Positions 28,041 through 36,747 of a DNA stretch of 64,000 bases are shown here, one piece after another. The DNA comes from Hyphomicrobiales bacterium (GTDB taxonomy: Bacteria; Pseudomonadota; Alphaproteobacteria; Rhizobiales; Beijerinckiaceae). The position numbers and the translations under genes were made by a program. Each line of letters opens with the position of its first letter. The first letter of the stretch is position 1. Under the pieces are notes generated by a model that saw only the letters and a program-made list of their open reading frames with translations, was not told the DNA's origin and searched no databases. The stretch covers positions 62,001 through 126,000 of the forward strand of contig JAIXZO010000015.1 in assembly GCA_027489535.1 (NCBI GenBank), read 5' to 3'.

Positions 28041-29035
28041 ACGCTCCGACGTCCCTCACGAGCAACGTCGCGCCGATCGCGGCGGAGGCTCACATCGTCG
28101 CGGCGGGCTTTCCGGGCGGCGTCCCCACCCTCGCGCTCGCGACGGGAACCGTACTGCGCATCGTCGACGGCGTAGCGCATGAAACATCGGCCCACCCGGA
28201 TGCAGGCCTCCTCACGGCGGCTTTCGACCGTGCGGGCGTGGTGACCGGCGGCTACGACGGGCGCATTGTGCGCACTTCGTCCGACGGGTCATGCGAGACG
28301 CTGGCCGACGAGAAGGGCCGCTGGATCGATGCCATAGCCTCGTCGCCGAACGGCGCGGTGGCCTGGTCGGTCGGCAAGCGCGTATCGGCGCGCGACGACA
28401 AGGGCCGCGTCCGCACCACGGAAACGCCGTCCACCGCGCAGGGATTGGTCTTCGCGCCCAAGGGCTACCGGGTGGCGGCCTGCCACTACAACGGCGTTAG
28501 CCTCTGGTTTCCGAACGTCGAAGCCGCGCCGGAAGCGCTGACGTGGAAGGGCTCGCATCTCGACGTGGTCTGGTCGCCGGACGGCAAGTTCATCGTCACC
28601 TCGATGCAGGAAAGCACGCTGCATGGCTGGCGGCTCGCAGACAAAAAGGACATGCGGATGTCCGGCTACCCGGCCAAGCCGCGCTCCTTGAGCTGGTCGC
28701 ATGACGGTGAATGGCTCGGCACCTCGGGCGCGGATGCCGCCATCATCTGGCCCTTCAAGGACAAGGACGGGCCGATGGGCAAGGCCCCGCGCGAATGCGG
28801 CGTGCGCCCCGCCAAGGTCACGCGCGTGGCCTTCCACCCCAACGCGCTGGTGCTCGCCATCGGCTACGAGGACAATTGCATCCTGCTCTGCCGATTGACC
28901 GACGCGTCGGAGCTGCTGGTGCGCGCGCCCGTCAAGGGCATGGGGGCGATCACCGCGTTGGCATGGGACAAGCAGGGCGAGCGCATGATCTTCGGCACCG
29001 CCGAGGGCGACGCCGGCGTGCTGACCCTGCCGTGA
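28037..29035 (+). CDS. WD40-repeat beta-propeller protein coupled to the COG0523 gene
   Basis: A 332-aa soluble protein made of WD40-like blades (for example [40 protein letters not shown] and [16 protein letters not shown]). Blade count is probably seven. The GTG start at 28037 overlaps the GTPase stop by 4 nt. There is no signal peptide, so it is cytoplasmic and unlike the exported propeller AztD of another zinc system. It may scaffold the GTPase with a client; this is inference from coupling. Its own stop overlaps the next start. Confidence 0.82.
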   Translation: MNAPTSLTSNVAPIAAEAHIVAAGFPGGVPTLALATGTVLRIVDGVAHETSAHPDAGLLTAAFDRAGVVTGGYDGRIVRTSSDGSCETLADEKGRWIDAIASSPNGAVAWSVGKRVSARDDKGRVRTTETPSTAQGLVFAPKGYRVAACHYNGVSLWFPNVEAAPEALTWKGSHLDVVWSPDGKFIVTSMQESTLHGWRLADKKDMRMSGYPAKPRSLSWSHDGEWLGTSGADAAIIWPFKDKDGPMGKAPRECGVRPAKVTRVAFHPNALVLAIGYEDNCILLCRLTDASELLVRAPVKGMGAITALAWDKQGERMIFGTAEGDAGVLTLP

Positions 29036-29304
29036 GCGAGGGGCTCGACCTCGACGCTTTTCGTCGCCCGAAGGCGGACCCGGACGCGGTCGCGCGCATC
29101 AAGGGCTGGGTCCGCCATGCCATCGGCCTCGCGGAGTCCGACACGGTTTCCGTCAACGAAATCGACTGCGCCGACCCCGCCTGCCCCGGCCGCGAAACCG
29201 TGATTCTCATCCTGCGCGAGGGCTCGCCCGCGAGGAGCTGCAAATCCCCCGGCGCGGCGGTGGTACAGACGCGGCCGCTGATAGAGAAGGCGTTGCGGGG
29301 CTAA
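29032..29304 (+). CDS. Small Cys-containing protein at the end of the zinc chain
   Basis: A 90-aa protein with three Cys (46, 51, 70) in NEIDCADPACPGRETVI and a later ARSC. The spacing could hold a metal ion, possibly zinc. The GTG start at 29032 overlaps the WD40 stop as GTGA, the second such overlap in a row, so GTPase, propeller and this protein are probably made together. I do not recognise a named family with certainty. The ORF stops 11 nt before the convergent membrane-protein gene. Confidence 0.72.
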   Translation: MSEGLDLDAFRRPKADPDAVARIKGWVRHAIGLAESDTVSVNEIDCADPACPGRETVILILREGSPARSCKSPGAAVVQTRPLIEKALRG

Positions 29305-29315
29305 GCGCGCGAGTT

Positions 29316-30110
29316 CTATTTCACAGGTGCGCCTTCAGCTCCGAAGGTGATCCGGTAATGCGCGAACAGCGCCGCCGTGATCGTCCAAGCGCCCGCGGCG
29401 GCTCCGCACGTGGTGCCCGCCGCATCGATCCAGAGACCGGATGCGCCGCCCGCCGCCGCGACGCGCGAGGCCGCAAAGCCCGCGGCGAATCCCGGCAGGG
29501 CGCCGAGCACGGCACAGGCCATGGCCCGTACGGGTGCGCGGCGCAGCAGCGCGAAGGAACGCCGCACGGTCGGCGGGCCGCCGTGTTGGACGTCGATCAT
29601 CGTCAGGGCCGAAGCCGCCACGAAGACGGCGAAAAGGGCGCCGCCGACGGTCTGCACCGAAATTTCGACTGTGCGGGCGGCGGCATCGAAATCCGTTCCG
29701 AGTTCGGCAACCGCATAAGCCGCGGCCGATCCGGCAGCGACCGCCCAAGCGAACAGGGCGGCGACCATCACCAGCAGCTGAACGAACGTTCCTCTCCAAG
29801 CCGCACGCAGCAACACGAGAAACGGCACGGGGGGCCGGCCGATCTCGGCCAGCAGAATAGCCCCGACGGGGCCGGCCGGTACGACGGCCAAAAGCAGCGA
29901 CGGCACGAGTGCGAGAACGCGAAAGACCGCCGCCGCGAAAGGGCGAGCGGCGGGATCAGGCAGGCCGGAGCTCAAAAGTGCTGCCAGGCCCGCCCCGACA
30001 AGCAGAGCCTGCCACCACGCGCGACGGCCCGACATCGCGAGCAGAGCAAAGAGCCTCACGAGATCGGCGACTGCGGGACGTGCCGAACTGCGGCCGGGAG
30101 AAAGGGTCAT
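29316..30110 (-). CDS. Multi-span membrane protein of unknown function
   Basis: A 264-aa hydrophobic protein, rich in Ala, with about six predicted spans and no recognised motif. I chose the ATG at 30110, which lies just downstream of the terminator of the homospermidine synthase gene; an open frame continues upstream through that terminator and into the synthase gene, where it is only a shadow. Its promoter must be within or just before the terminator, or it relies on readthrough. It converges with the small Cys protein gene. Confidence 0.6.
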   Translation of the reverse strand: MTLSPGRSSARPAVADLVRLFALLAMSGRRAWWQALLVGAGLAALLSSGLPDPAARPFAAAVFRVLALVPSLLLAVVPAGPVGAILLAEIGRPPVPFLVLLRAAWRGTFVQLLVMVAALFAWAVAAGSAAAYAVAELGTDFDAAARTVEISVQTVGGALFAVFVAASALTMIDVQHGGPPTVRRSFALLRRAPVRAMACAVLGALPGFAAGFAASRVAAAGGASGLWIDAAGTTCGAAAGAWTITAALFAHYRITFGAEGAPVK

Positions 30111-30122
30111 CACGAAACAACT

Positions 30123-30157
30123 CAAAGAAAAGACCCTCCGAACATGCTCGGAGGGTC
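30123..30157 (-). terminator. Rho-independent terminator of the homospermidine synthase gene
   Basis: A 10-bp perfect stem (GACCCTCCGA with TCGGAGGGTC, loop of 6 nt) is followed on the minus strand by TTTTCTTTG. It begins about 30 nt after the synthase stop codon. Confidence 0.88.
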
Positions 30158-30186
30158 TCGGGTCGTCAATCGCAGGCTCTGCAGCG

Positions 30187-31623
30187 TCAGCGCACCAGCA
30201 CGTTCCGGAACTGCCAGGGATCGGCGGTGTCGATGTCCTCCGGGAACAGGCCCGGGCGACCGTGGAGGGGGGTCCAATCGGTGTAGACGCCGACGACGGG
30301 GCCGAGATAGGGCATCTGCACTTCGAGACAGCGCTTGTAGTCCATGTCGTCGGCCTCGACGATGCCGGCGGTCGGGTTCTCGATCGCCCAGACCATGCCC
30401 GCGAGCACGGCCGAGGACACCTGAAGGCCCGTCGCGTTCTGATACGGCGCGAGCATCCGCGTCTCCTCGATGGAGAGCTGCGAGCCGAACCAATAGGCGT
30501 TCTTGCCGTGGCCGTAGAGCAGCACGCCGAGTTCGTCGATGCCGTCCACGATCTCGTTCTCGTCGAGAATGTGATCCTCCGGCTGGCGCTCGCCCGACTG
30601 GCCGAACATCTCGTGCAGCGACAGCACCGCGTCATCGCAGGGGTGGTAGGCGTAATGGCAGGTCGGGCGATAGACGGCCGCACCCGCACCGTCGCGCACG
30701 GTCAGGAAGTCGGCGATGGAGATCGACTCGTTGTGGGTGACGAGAAAGCCGTATTGCGCCTGCGCCGTCGGCGTCCAAGACCGCACGCGCGTATTCGCGC
30801 CCGGCTGCAGCAGATAGATCGCCGCGCCGCAGCCCGTCTCATGCGTGCGGCCGTTCTCCGGCATCCACCGCTCATGCGTGCCCCAGCCGAGTTCGGCCGG
30901 TTGCAATCCTTCCGAGACGAAGCCCTCGACCGACCAGGTGTTGACGAACATCTTGCGCGGCTTGGGCTTCTTGGCCCGCTGCGTATCGCGCTCGGCGATA
31001 TGGATGCCCTTCACGCCCAGCGTCTGCGCCAGCGCGGCCCATTCCTCGCGCGTGGTCGGCTCCGCGCCGGGCACGCGGAGTTCGGACTTCAGGTTCACGA
31101 GCGCCTGTTTCACGAACCACGAGACCATGCCGGGATTTGCGCCGCAGCACGACACGGCCGTCGTGCCGCCGGGCGACTTGCGGCGCGCCGCGAGCACCGT
31201 CTCGCGCAAGGCGTAGTTCGAGCGTTCGCCCGGGCCCTTGGAATTGTCGAAATAGAAGCCGACCCACGGCTCGACGACCGTGTCGACATAGAGTGCGCCG
31301 ATCTCGCGGCAGTATTCCATGATGTCGAGCGAACCCGTATCGACGGACAGGTTCACGCAAAAGCCCTGCCCCGGTCCGGCCGTCAGCAGCGGTCCGAGCA
31401 AATGCTTGTAGTTGTCGCGCGTCACGGGCTGGTGAATGAAGCGGATGCCCTCACGCTCCAGCATGTCCCGTCCTGCCTCGCTCGGATCGATCACGGTGAT
31501 GCGCGAGCGGTCGACCTTGAAGTGGCGCTCGATCAGCGGAAGCGTGCCTTTGCCGATGGAGCCGTAGCCGATCATCACGATCGGGCCGTCGATGGTCGCG
31601 TAGACGGGATGGTTCTGCGTCAT
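30187..31623 (-). CDS. hss: Homospermidine synthase
   Basis: A 478-aa NAD-dependent enzyme of the saccharopine dehydrogenase fold that joins two putrescine units (or putrescine and spermidine) to give homospermidine. The Rossmann motif GYGSIGKG (19-26) and the segments SVDTGSLDIMEYC, VDTVVEPWVGFY and CCGANPGMVSWFVKQAL match the bacterial enzyme, and length is standard. Homospermidine is a common polyamine in alphaproteobacteria. Ornithine decarboxylase, the putrescine source, lies upstream on the same strand, but terminators on each side suggest this gene has its own promoter. Confidence 0.93.
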   Translation of the reverse strand: MTQNHPVYATIDGPIVMIGYGSIGKGTLPLIERHFKVDRSRITVIDPSEAGRDMLEREGIRFIHQPVTRDNYKHLLGPLLTAGPGQGFCVNLSVDTGSLDIMEYCREIGALYVDTVVEPWVGFYFDNSKGPGERSNYALRETVLAARRKSPGGTTAVSCCGANPGMVSWFVKQALVNLKSELRVPGAEPTTREEWAALAQTLGVKGIHIAERDTQRAKKPKPRKMFVNTWSVEGFVSEGLQPAELGWGTHERWMPENGRTHETGCGAAIYLLQPGANTRVRSWTPTAQAQYGFLVTHNESISIADFLTVRDGAGAAVYRPTCHYAYHPCDDAVLSLHEMFGQSGERQPEDHILDENEIVDGIDELGVLLYGHGKNAYWFGSQLSIEETRMLAPYQNATGLQVSSAVLAGMVWAIENPTAGIVEADDMDYKRCLEVQMPYLGPVVGVYTDWTPLHGRPGLFPEDIDTADPWQFRNVLVR

Positions 31624-31674
31624 TCAGGGGATCCCCCGCTTGAGAGTGGGTCGCCGGCCGGGAGGGGGCCGGTC

Positions 31675-31712
31675 AAAAGAAAACGGTACGGCCTCCGAAC
31701 AAGGCCGCACCG
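31675..31712 (-). terminator. Rho-independent terminator after the GNAT gene
   Basis: An 11-bp stem with one G-U wobble (31684-31694 with 31702-31712, loop of 7 nt) is followed on the minus strand by TTTTCTTTT. It separates the decarboxylase-GNAT unit from homospermidine synthase. Confidence 0.85.
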
Positions 31713-31738
31713 TCGGGTCAAGTCGGCATGTGCCGAAG

Positions 31739-32305
31739 CTACGCCGCGCGAAGCGCCGCAATCTCCGCGGCATCCGCCGCGACGAGCGTCGGAAGATCTA
31801 CGACCGGTGCCCGCGCGCCCGTCGGCGAGAGGAGACCGGATGCGCCTTCGAGCGCGCCTGCGATCAATTCAAGTCCCAGAAACCGCTCGCGCTCGACCGG
31901 CCCGGGCATGCGCAGCCCGTCCGTGAGCTCGCGACGGAAGCCGAACCGCTCATAATAGGGCGCATCGCCGACCAAAAGCACGGCCGCATGACCGAGTTCC
32001 GTCGCACGCGCGAGCGCATGACGCGTCAACATCGCGCCGATGCCGAGCGAGCGGAAACGGGCGTCGACCGCAAGCGGACCGAGCACGAGCGCCGGACGCC
32101 CCGGGCCCGCCGCAACGTGCCACATGCGCACCGTACCCACGACCTTGCGGCCCTGGACGGCGATGAACGCGAGCCCGTGCGCGGGCATGCGGCCTTCGCG
32201 CAGGCGTTCGCAGGTCTTCTCGAACCGGGCCGGGCCGAACGCGCGGTCGAGCAACGCCTCGCGGGCGTCGACGTCGGCGAGCGTCTCTTCGCGGATCGTG
32301 ATCAT
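31739..32305 (-). CDS. GNAT family N-acetyltransferase (YhbS/COG3153-like)
   Basis: A 188-aa acyltransferase. The acetyl-CoA loop is RFRSLGIGAMLTRHAL (about 94-109) and the fold ends with GDAPYYERFGFRREL, typical of the COG3153 group. ATG at 32305 has AAGGAG upstream; an open frame continuing into the decarboxylase gene is a shadow. It lies between ornithine decarboxylase and homospermidine synthase, so polyamine acetylation is a natural guess, but these enzymes have broad and mostly unknown substrates. Confidence 0.83.
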   Translation of the reverse strand: MITIREETLADVDAREALLDRAFGPARFEKTCERLREGRMPAHGLAFIAVQGRKVVGTVRMWHVAAGPGRPALVLGPLAVDARFRSLGIGAMLTRHALARATELGHAAVLLVGDAPYYERFGFRRELTDGLRMPGPVERERFLGLELIAGALEGASGLLSPTGARAPVVDLPTLVAADAAEIAALRAA

Positions 32306-32349
32306 CGTGCACTCCTTCCCCGCCGCGCTTGCGCGGGCGGTTCGAACAT

Positions 32350-32394
32350 TCGGGTTCGTGGGGAAGCCGGGTCCGGCAAAAGCGTCGAACCCGA
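32350..32394 (-). promoter_or_regulatory. Stem-loop between the decarboxylase and GNAT genes
   Basis: Nine-bp arms (TCGGGTTCG and CGAACCCGA) enclose a loop that itself contains a short GC hairpin. No T-tract follows on the minus strand, so an intercistronic processing or attenuating role is more likely than full termination. Confidence 0.4.
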
Positions 32395-32418
32395 GAAGTC
32401 TTTCGCGTCGAGCGAGGC

Positions 32419-33549
32419 TCAGATCACGTAGGACTTGAGGGGCGGGAAGCCGTTGAAGGCCACCGCCGAATAGGTCGTCGTATACGCGCCCGTGCCTTCG
32501 ATCAGCAGCTTGTCGCCGATCTCGATGCTGACGGGCAGAAGGTAAGGGACCTTCTCGTACATGACGTCGGCCGAATCGCAGGTCGGGCCGGCGAGCACGC
32601 AGGGAGACGTGTCGTCGCCTTCGCGATCCGAGCGGATCGGGTAGCGGATCGACTCGTCCATCGTTTCGGCGAGGCCGCCGAACTTGCCGATGTCGAGATA
32701 GACCCAGCGCACGTCGTCGTCCTCGGCCTTCTTCGAGACGAGAACGACCTCGGTCTCGATGATGCCCGCATTGCCGACCATGCCGCGGCCCGGCTCGATG
32801 ATCGTCTCCGGCAGACGGTTGCCGAAATGCTTCGACAGCGCCCGGAAGATCGACTCGCCGTAGCTTTCCACGCCGGGTACCGCCTTGAGGTACTTCGTCG
32901 GGAAGCCGCCGCCGAGATTGACCATCGACAGGATCATGCCGCGCTCTGCGCATTCACGGAAAATCGCGGCGGACGAGGCGAGCGCCTGATCCCACGCTTC
33001 CGTGTTGCCCTGCTGCGAACCGACATGGAACGACACGCCATAGGCCTCGAGGCCCGAACGATGGGCATGCTCGAGAACGTCGGCGGCCATTTCCGGCACG
33101 CAGCCGAACTTGCGCGAGAGCGGCCACTCGGCCCCGGCGCCGTCGCACAGGATGCGGCAGAAGACCTTGGAGCCGGGAGCGACGCGCGCGATCTTCTCGA
33201 CTTCGGCCTTGCAGTCGACCGCGTAGAGGCGGACGCCGAGCTCGAAGGCGCGCGCGATGTCGCGCTCCTTCTTGATCGTGTTGCCGAAGGACATGCGGTC
33301 GGCCGTCGCGCCCGCCGCCAACACCATCTCCATCTCCTGAACCGACGCGGTGTCGAAGCAGGAGCCGAGCTTGGTGAGCAGACGCAGCACCTCGGGGGCC
33401 GGATTCGCCTTCACGGCGTAGAACACGCGCGTGTCGGGGAGCGCACGGGCGAAGGTGCGGTAATTGTCCTCGACGACGTCGAGATCGACGACGACGCAGG
33501 GACCGTCCTCGCGGCGGTTGCGCAGAAATTCACGGATGCGTGCGGTCAT
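32419..33549 (-). CDS. Ornithine decarboxylase (type III PLP fold)
   Basis: A 376-aa PLP enzyme of the alanine-racemase-like fold that converts ornithine to putrescine. The PLP lysine is Lys47 in FYAVKANP; His175, GGGFP (213-217), EPGR (252-255) and catalytic Cys324 in GPTCDSADV are present. Lysine may be a second substrate, as in related bacterial enzymes. It is followed by a GNAT gene and, beyond a terminator, homospermidine synthase, so it supplies putrescine to that enzyme. A leader of about 390 nt and a good promoter precede it, which suggests post-initiation control. Confidence 0.92.
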   Translation of the reverse strand: MTARIREFLRNRREDGPCVVVDLDVVEDNYRTFARALPDTRVFYAVKANPAPEVLRLLTKLGSCFDTASVQEMEMVLAAGATADRMSFGNTIKKERDIARAFELGVRLYAVDCKAEVEKIARVAPGSKVFCRILCDGAGAEWPLSRKFGCVPEMAADVLEHAHRSGLEAYGVSFHVGSQQGNTEAWDQALASSAAIFRECAERGMILSMVNLGGGFPTKYLKAVPGVESYGESIFRALSKHFGNRLPETIIEPGRGMVGNAGIIETEVVLVSKKAEDDDVRWVYLDIGKFGGLAETMDESIRYPIRSDREGDDTSPCVLAGPTCDSADVMYEKVPYLLPVSIEIGDKLLIEGTGAYTTTYSAVAFNGFPPLKSYVI

Positions 33550-33942
33550 GGCACGGCCTCCCCACTAGGCGCTTTCGCGCCGATCCAAGAGCCCCGGATG
33601 ACGGTCCCGCGGCCGGCGCGATGGAGACGCCGGTCGGGTCAGGTCAGCCGCGTGTGCTGCCGTGGATTGGATCGGGGATATCCCGGTCCGCACGCCTGGC
33701 AAGATGGACAAGCCTCTTCGGTGAACTCGCCTTTGGAGGGCGAATCGAGACCAAAAAAGCCCGCTCCGTCGTTGCTTTAAGCCGCGTCTCCCGGGGGAAC
33801 TCGGGATGCGCCGGTTTCGCCTCCGGCTGCCGGTTGATTATCGGAGATCCCCAGAACTACGGGATCCCCGGGCGGCTGTCCGGCCTCTTGTCCGGATGCC
33901 CACCAACCGACACGCGACCACAGGCACGTGCGAAATTGGGCG
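33550..33942 (-). ncRNA. Long structured 5' leader of ornithine decarboxylase (speF-type candidate)
   Basis: The gene's predicted transcript begins about 390 nt before the start codon. The stretch carries no convincing gene on either strand but has several short GC hairpins and a weak AAAGC/GCTTT stem followed by six T on the minus strand (about 33753-33778), which could act as an attenuator. Alphaproteobacterial ornithine decarboxylase genes are known to be preceded by a conserved RNA element called speF. Whether this leader matches that motif needs a covariance search; I only see the right gene, length and position. Confidence 0.45.
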
Positions 33943-33948
33943 AGGCAG

Positions 33949-33977
33949 TAAATAGGTCCGATGCCCCCCCTTATCAA
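33949..33977 (-). promoter_or_regulatory. Sigma-70-like promoter for ornithine decarboxylase
   Basis: On the minus strand TTGATA (33972-33977) and TATTTA (33949-33954) are separated by 17 nt, placing the start of transcription near 33942. It lies in a locally AT-richer stretch. The region from here to 34183 shows only a TATAAG (34131-34136) that might serve the divergent OpgD-like gene. Confidence 0.55.
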
Positions 33978-34183
33978 GCGTTTTTTTCACGCCGTTCACT
34001 CTTGAAATTTCTCAAGCTCGCCAATGCTTTGTTCCACCTTTCCACGAAGCTGGAGCTTAACGCGGAAGGATTTGGTTACCATACCTGCCGCAGGCTGCGG
34101 ATTGGACGCCGGAACGGCATCCGCTAGGACTATAAGGAACGATCCGCGCGGCCGACGGTAGGCCGCCAATTCCGAGCGCGTGC

Positions 34184-35761
34184 ATGATCTTCGACCGTCG
34201 TACTTTCATCGGAAGCCTCGGCGCCCTCGCCTCCGCCATTCTGTCCGGAGCCTCCGGAGCGCGCGCCCAAGCTCCGGCGCCGGCGGGCGACGCCGCATCC
34301 GGCGCGCCGCGATTCGGCTTTCAGGACGTCGTGAAGCGCGCCCGCGAATTGGCGGCCGTGGCCTATGACGCCTCCCCCGCGCAGCTGCCCGACCCGCTCG
34401 CCAAGCTGGACTTCGACGCCTATCGCGACATCCGCTTCCGGCCGGACAAGGCGCTGCTCGGCAACGGCGCGTTCCGGATGCAGATGTTTCATCTGGGATT
34501 TCTTTTTCGCCGTTCGGTGACGGTCAATCTCGTGCGCGACGGCGTGCCCGCGCCGGTGCCCTATTCCGCATCGCTGTTCGACTACGGCCGCAACAAGTTC
34601 GAGCGTCCGCTGCCGGTCAATCTCGGCTTCGCGGGATTCCGCATCCACCATCCGCTCAACGAGCCGAAGGTTCACGACGAACTGATCTCGTTCCTCGGCG
34701 CGAGCTATTTCCGCTTTCTGGGCCGCAATCAGCGCTACGGCCTCTCCGCGCGCGGTCTCGCGGTCGGGGTGGGAGCGCCCGAGGGCGAAGAATTCCCCAA
34801 TTTCCGCGAGTTTTGGATCGAGCAGCCTGCACCGGGTGCGGACCGCGTGGTGATCCACGCGCTGCTGGACTCCGCTTCCACGACGGGCGCCTACCAGTTC
34901 GCGGTCTATCCGGCGGCCGAAACGGCGGTCGAGGTCTCGCTGACGCTGTTCCCGCGCAAGCCCGTCCAACGCCTCGGCATCGCCCCGCTGACCTCGATGT
35001 TCTACATCGGCGAGAACGACCGGCGTCCCACCAGCGACTTCCGCCCGGAGCTGCACGATTCGGACGGTCTGCTCGTGCATACCGGCGCGGGCGAATGGAT
35101 CTGGCGGCCGCTGCGCAACCCCGCCGCGATGAGCGTTTCGAGTTTCTTGGACGCGAACCCGCGCGGCTTCGGGCTGATGCAGCGCGACCGCACGTTCGAG
35201 CATTACCAAGATCTCGACCTCGCCTATGAGGCGCGCCCGAGCTACTGGGTCGAGCCGATCGGCGATTGGGGCGAAGGCCGCATCGATCTCGTCGAGATTC
35301 CCACGTCGGACGAAACGAACGACAACATCGTCGCCTACTGGACGCCGAAGACGGTTCCCGAGCCCGGCCAAGGCTGGTCATGGGGCTACCGCATCCGCTC
35401 GATCACGAGCGAGGACGAGCTCAACCCCGGCGGCTTCGCGCTCAATACCTATCAGACCGAAGCGAAGGCCCTCGGCTCGAACGAGGCGGCAGGCCCCGGC
35501 ACCCGGCGTTTCATCATCGACTTCACCGGCGGCGATCTCGCCTTCTGGCTGAAGGAGCCGGAATCCGTACAGATCGTGCCGAGCACGGCGGCCGGGCGCA
35601 TCACCCGCACCTTCCTCGTTCCCAATCCCAAGACAGAGGGCTTCCGCGCGGCCGTCGACGTCGCCTTGGATCGTGGTCAGTCGACCGATCTCCGCGTCTT
35701 CCTCAAGGCGGGCAATCGTGCCTTGACCGAAACCTGGACCTTCCCGTGGCGGGCCGATTGA
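34184..35761 (+). CDS. Tat-exported glucan biosynthesis protein (OpgD/OpgG family), copy 2
   Basis: A 525-aa periplasmic protein, paralogous to the one at 23515-25098. The twin-arginine signal is FDRRTFIGS (residues 3-11), ending near ARAQ at about 29. Shared hallmarks are SFLGASYFRFLG, GIAPLTSMFYIGEN, HDSDGLLVHTGAGEWIWRPL and GLMQRDRTFEHYQDL. It would modify backbone structure of osmoregulated glucans in the periplasm. It is monocistronic by position, divergent from ornithine decarboxylase across about 630 nt. The two copies differ over most of their length, so duplication is not recent. Confidence 0.9.
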   Translation: MIFDRRTFIGSLGALASAILSGASGARAQAPAPAGDAASGAPRFGFQDVVKRARELAAVAYDASPAQLPDPLAKLDFDAYRDIRFRPDKALLGNGAFRMQMFHLGFLFRRSVTVNLVRDGVPAPVPYSASLFDYGRNKFERPLPVNLGFAGFRIHHPLNEPKVHDELISFLGASYFRFLGRNQRYGLSARGLAVGVGAPEGEEFPNFREFWIEQPAPGADRVVIHALLDSASTTGAYQFAVYPAAETAVEVSLTLFPRKPVQRLGIAPLTSMFYIGENDRRPTSDFRPELHDSDGLLVHTGAGEWIWRPLRNPAAMSVSSFLDANPRGFGLMQRDRTFEHYQDLDLAYEARPSYWVEPIGDWGEGRIDLVEIPTSDETNDNIVAYWTPKTVPEPGQGWSWGYRIRSITSEDELNPGGFALNTYQTEAKALGSNEAAGPGTRRFIIDFTGGDLAFWLKEPESVQIVPSTAAGRITRTFLVPNPKTEGFRAAVDVALDRGQSTDLRVFLKAGNRALTETWTFPWRAD

Positions 35762-35833
35762 TCGGACGGTGCGGCGCGGCTGACAGCCTCGCGGGCGTTC
35801 GCTAGCATCCCTCTTCGACAAGGAGCTGCGGCG

Positions 35834-36691
35834 ATGGCCGGCGCCGAACCCGGAACGACGACGACCGGAGTGCACGCGTCCGACGACGCGCGCCGCATCG
35901 CGCCTGAATCGGAACATGCCGCCGGGTCCGTGCTCGGCCGCATTCGCCGCCTCTACGAAAACGACGACGCGACGGCCAATCGTTTCCGTTACGCGCTGCT
36001 CGCCTTCGACCTTTTCACGATCCTGTTCATCGTCTCCACCTCGTTTTTCGAGCGCAACGCGCTGCTTGAAGTGCTGGACGTTCTCTTCGGTCTCGTGATC
36101 TTGGCCGACTTCATGGCCCGTCTCGCCATCAAGCGCCGCCGCTGGCGCGAGTTCCTGCGGCCGAGCACCTGGGCGGACGTCCTCGCCATCGCATCGTTCC
36201 TCGCGCCGGTCACGGGCGAGGCGGCGGGCTTTCTGCGCGTGCTGCGCACCTTGCGCCTGCTCCGCACCTACCGCGTCGCGGCGCGCCTGCGGGAGGACAG
36301 CCCGTTCTTCCGTCGCAACGAGGAGGTCGTCCTCGCCGCGATCAATCTCGGCGTGTTCGTCTTCATCATGACGAGCGTCGTCTACGCGACCCAATTCCCG
36401 AACAATCCGCATATCGGCAACTACGCCGACGCGCTCTATTTCACCGTCACGGCGCTGACGACGACGGGGTTCGGCGACATCACCCTTCCCGGCACCACCG
36501 GGCGCATGATCTCCGTCATCATCATGATCTTCGGCGTCACGCTGTTCCTGCGGCTGGCGCAGGTGCTGTTCCGCCCCAACAAGGTCCGCTTCGATTGCCC
36601 GACATGCGGCCTGCAGCGGCATGATCCCGACGCCGTGCACTGCAAGGCCTGCGGCACCGTGCTGAACATCCCGGACGAGGGCCATTACTGA
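35834..36691 (+). CDS. Voltage-gated-type K+ channel with C-terminal zinc ribbon
   Basis: A 285-aa ion channel of the six-span type. Spans S1-S4 fill about 52-150, with an Arg-rich S4-like stretch (RVLRTLRLLRTYR, 135-147); the pore filter is TTGFGD (210-215). The C-terminus (251-278) holds CPTC and CKAC pairs at 255/258 and 270/273, a zinc-ribbon-like knuckle that is not part of the classic channel core. It should form a tetrameric K+ pore in the inner membrane. The ribbon may sense metal or redox state or only stabilise the tail. Confidence 0.85.
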   Translation: MAGAEPGTTTTGVHASDDARRIAPESEHAAGSVLGRIRRLYENDDATANRFRYALLAFDLFTILFIVSTSFFERNALLEVLDVLFGLVILADFMARLAIKRRRWREFLRPSTWADVLAIASFLAPVTGEAAGFLRVLRTLRLLRTYRVAARLREDSPFFRRNEEVVLAAINLGVFVFIMTSVVYATQFPNNPHIGNYADALYFTVTALTTTGFGDITLPGTTGRMISVIIMIFGVTLFLRLAQVLFRPNKVRFDCPTCGLQRHDPDAVHCKACGTVLNIPDEGHY

Positions 36692-36747
36692 CGCGTGCAA
36701 AACGCGGTGCGGATGCGCTACGCTCAAAGTCCGCGCAGGAGGTTTCC

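Noticed and set aside
32395-32953. Extension of the GNAT frame back into the decarboxylase gene as a fusion
   Set aside because: The upstream part is a shadow of the decarboxylase; the ATG at 32305 with AAGGAG is a better start.
33777-33977. Minus-strand 66-aa frame in the decarboxylase leader as a regulatory peptide
   Set aside because: Its start overlaps the predicted -35 box, upstream of the inferred transcription start, so that promoter could not express it.
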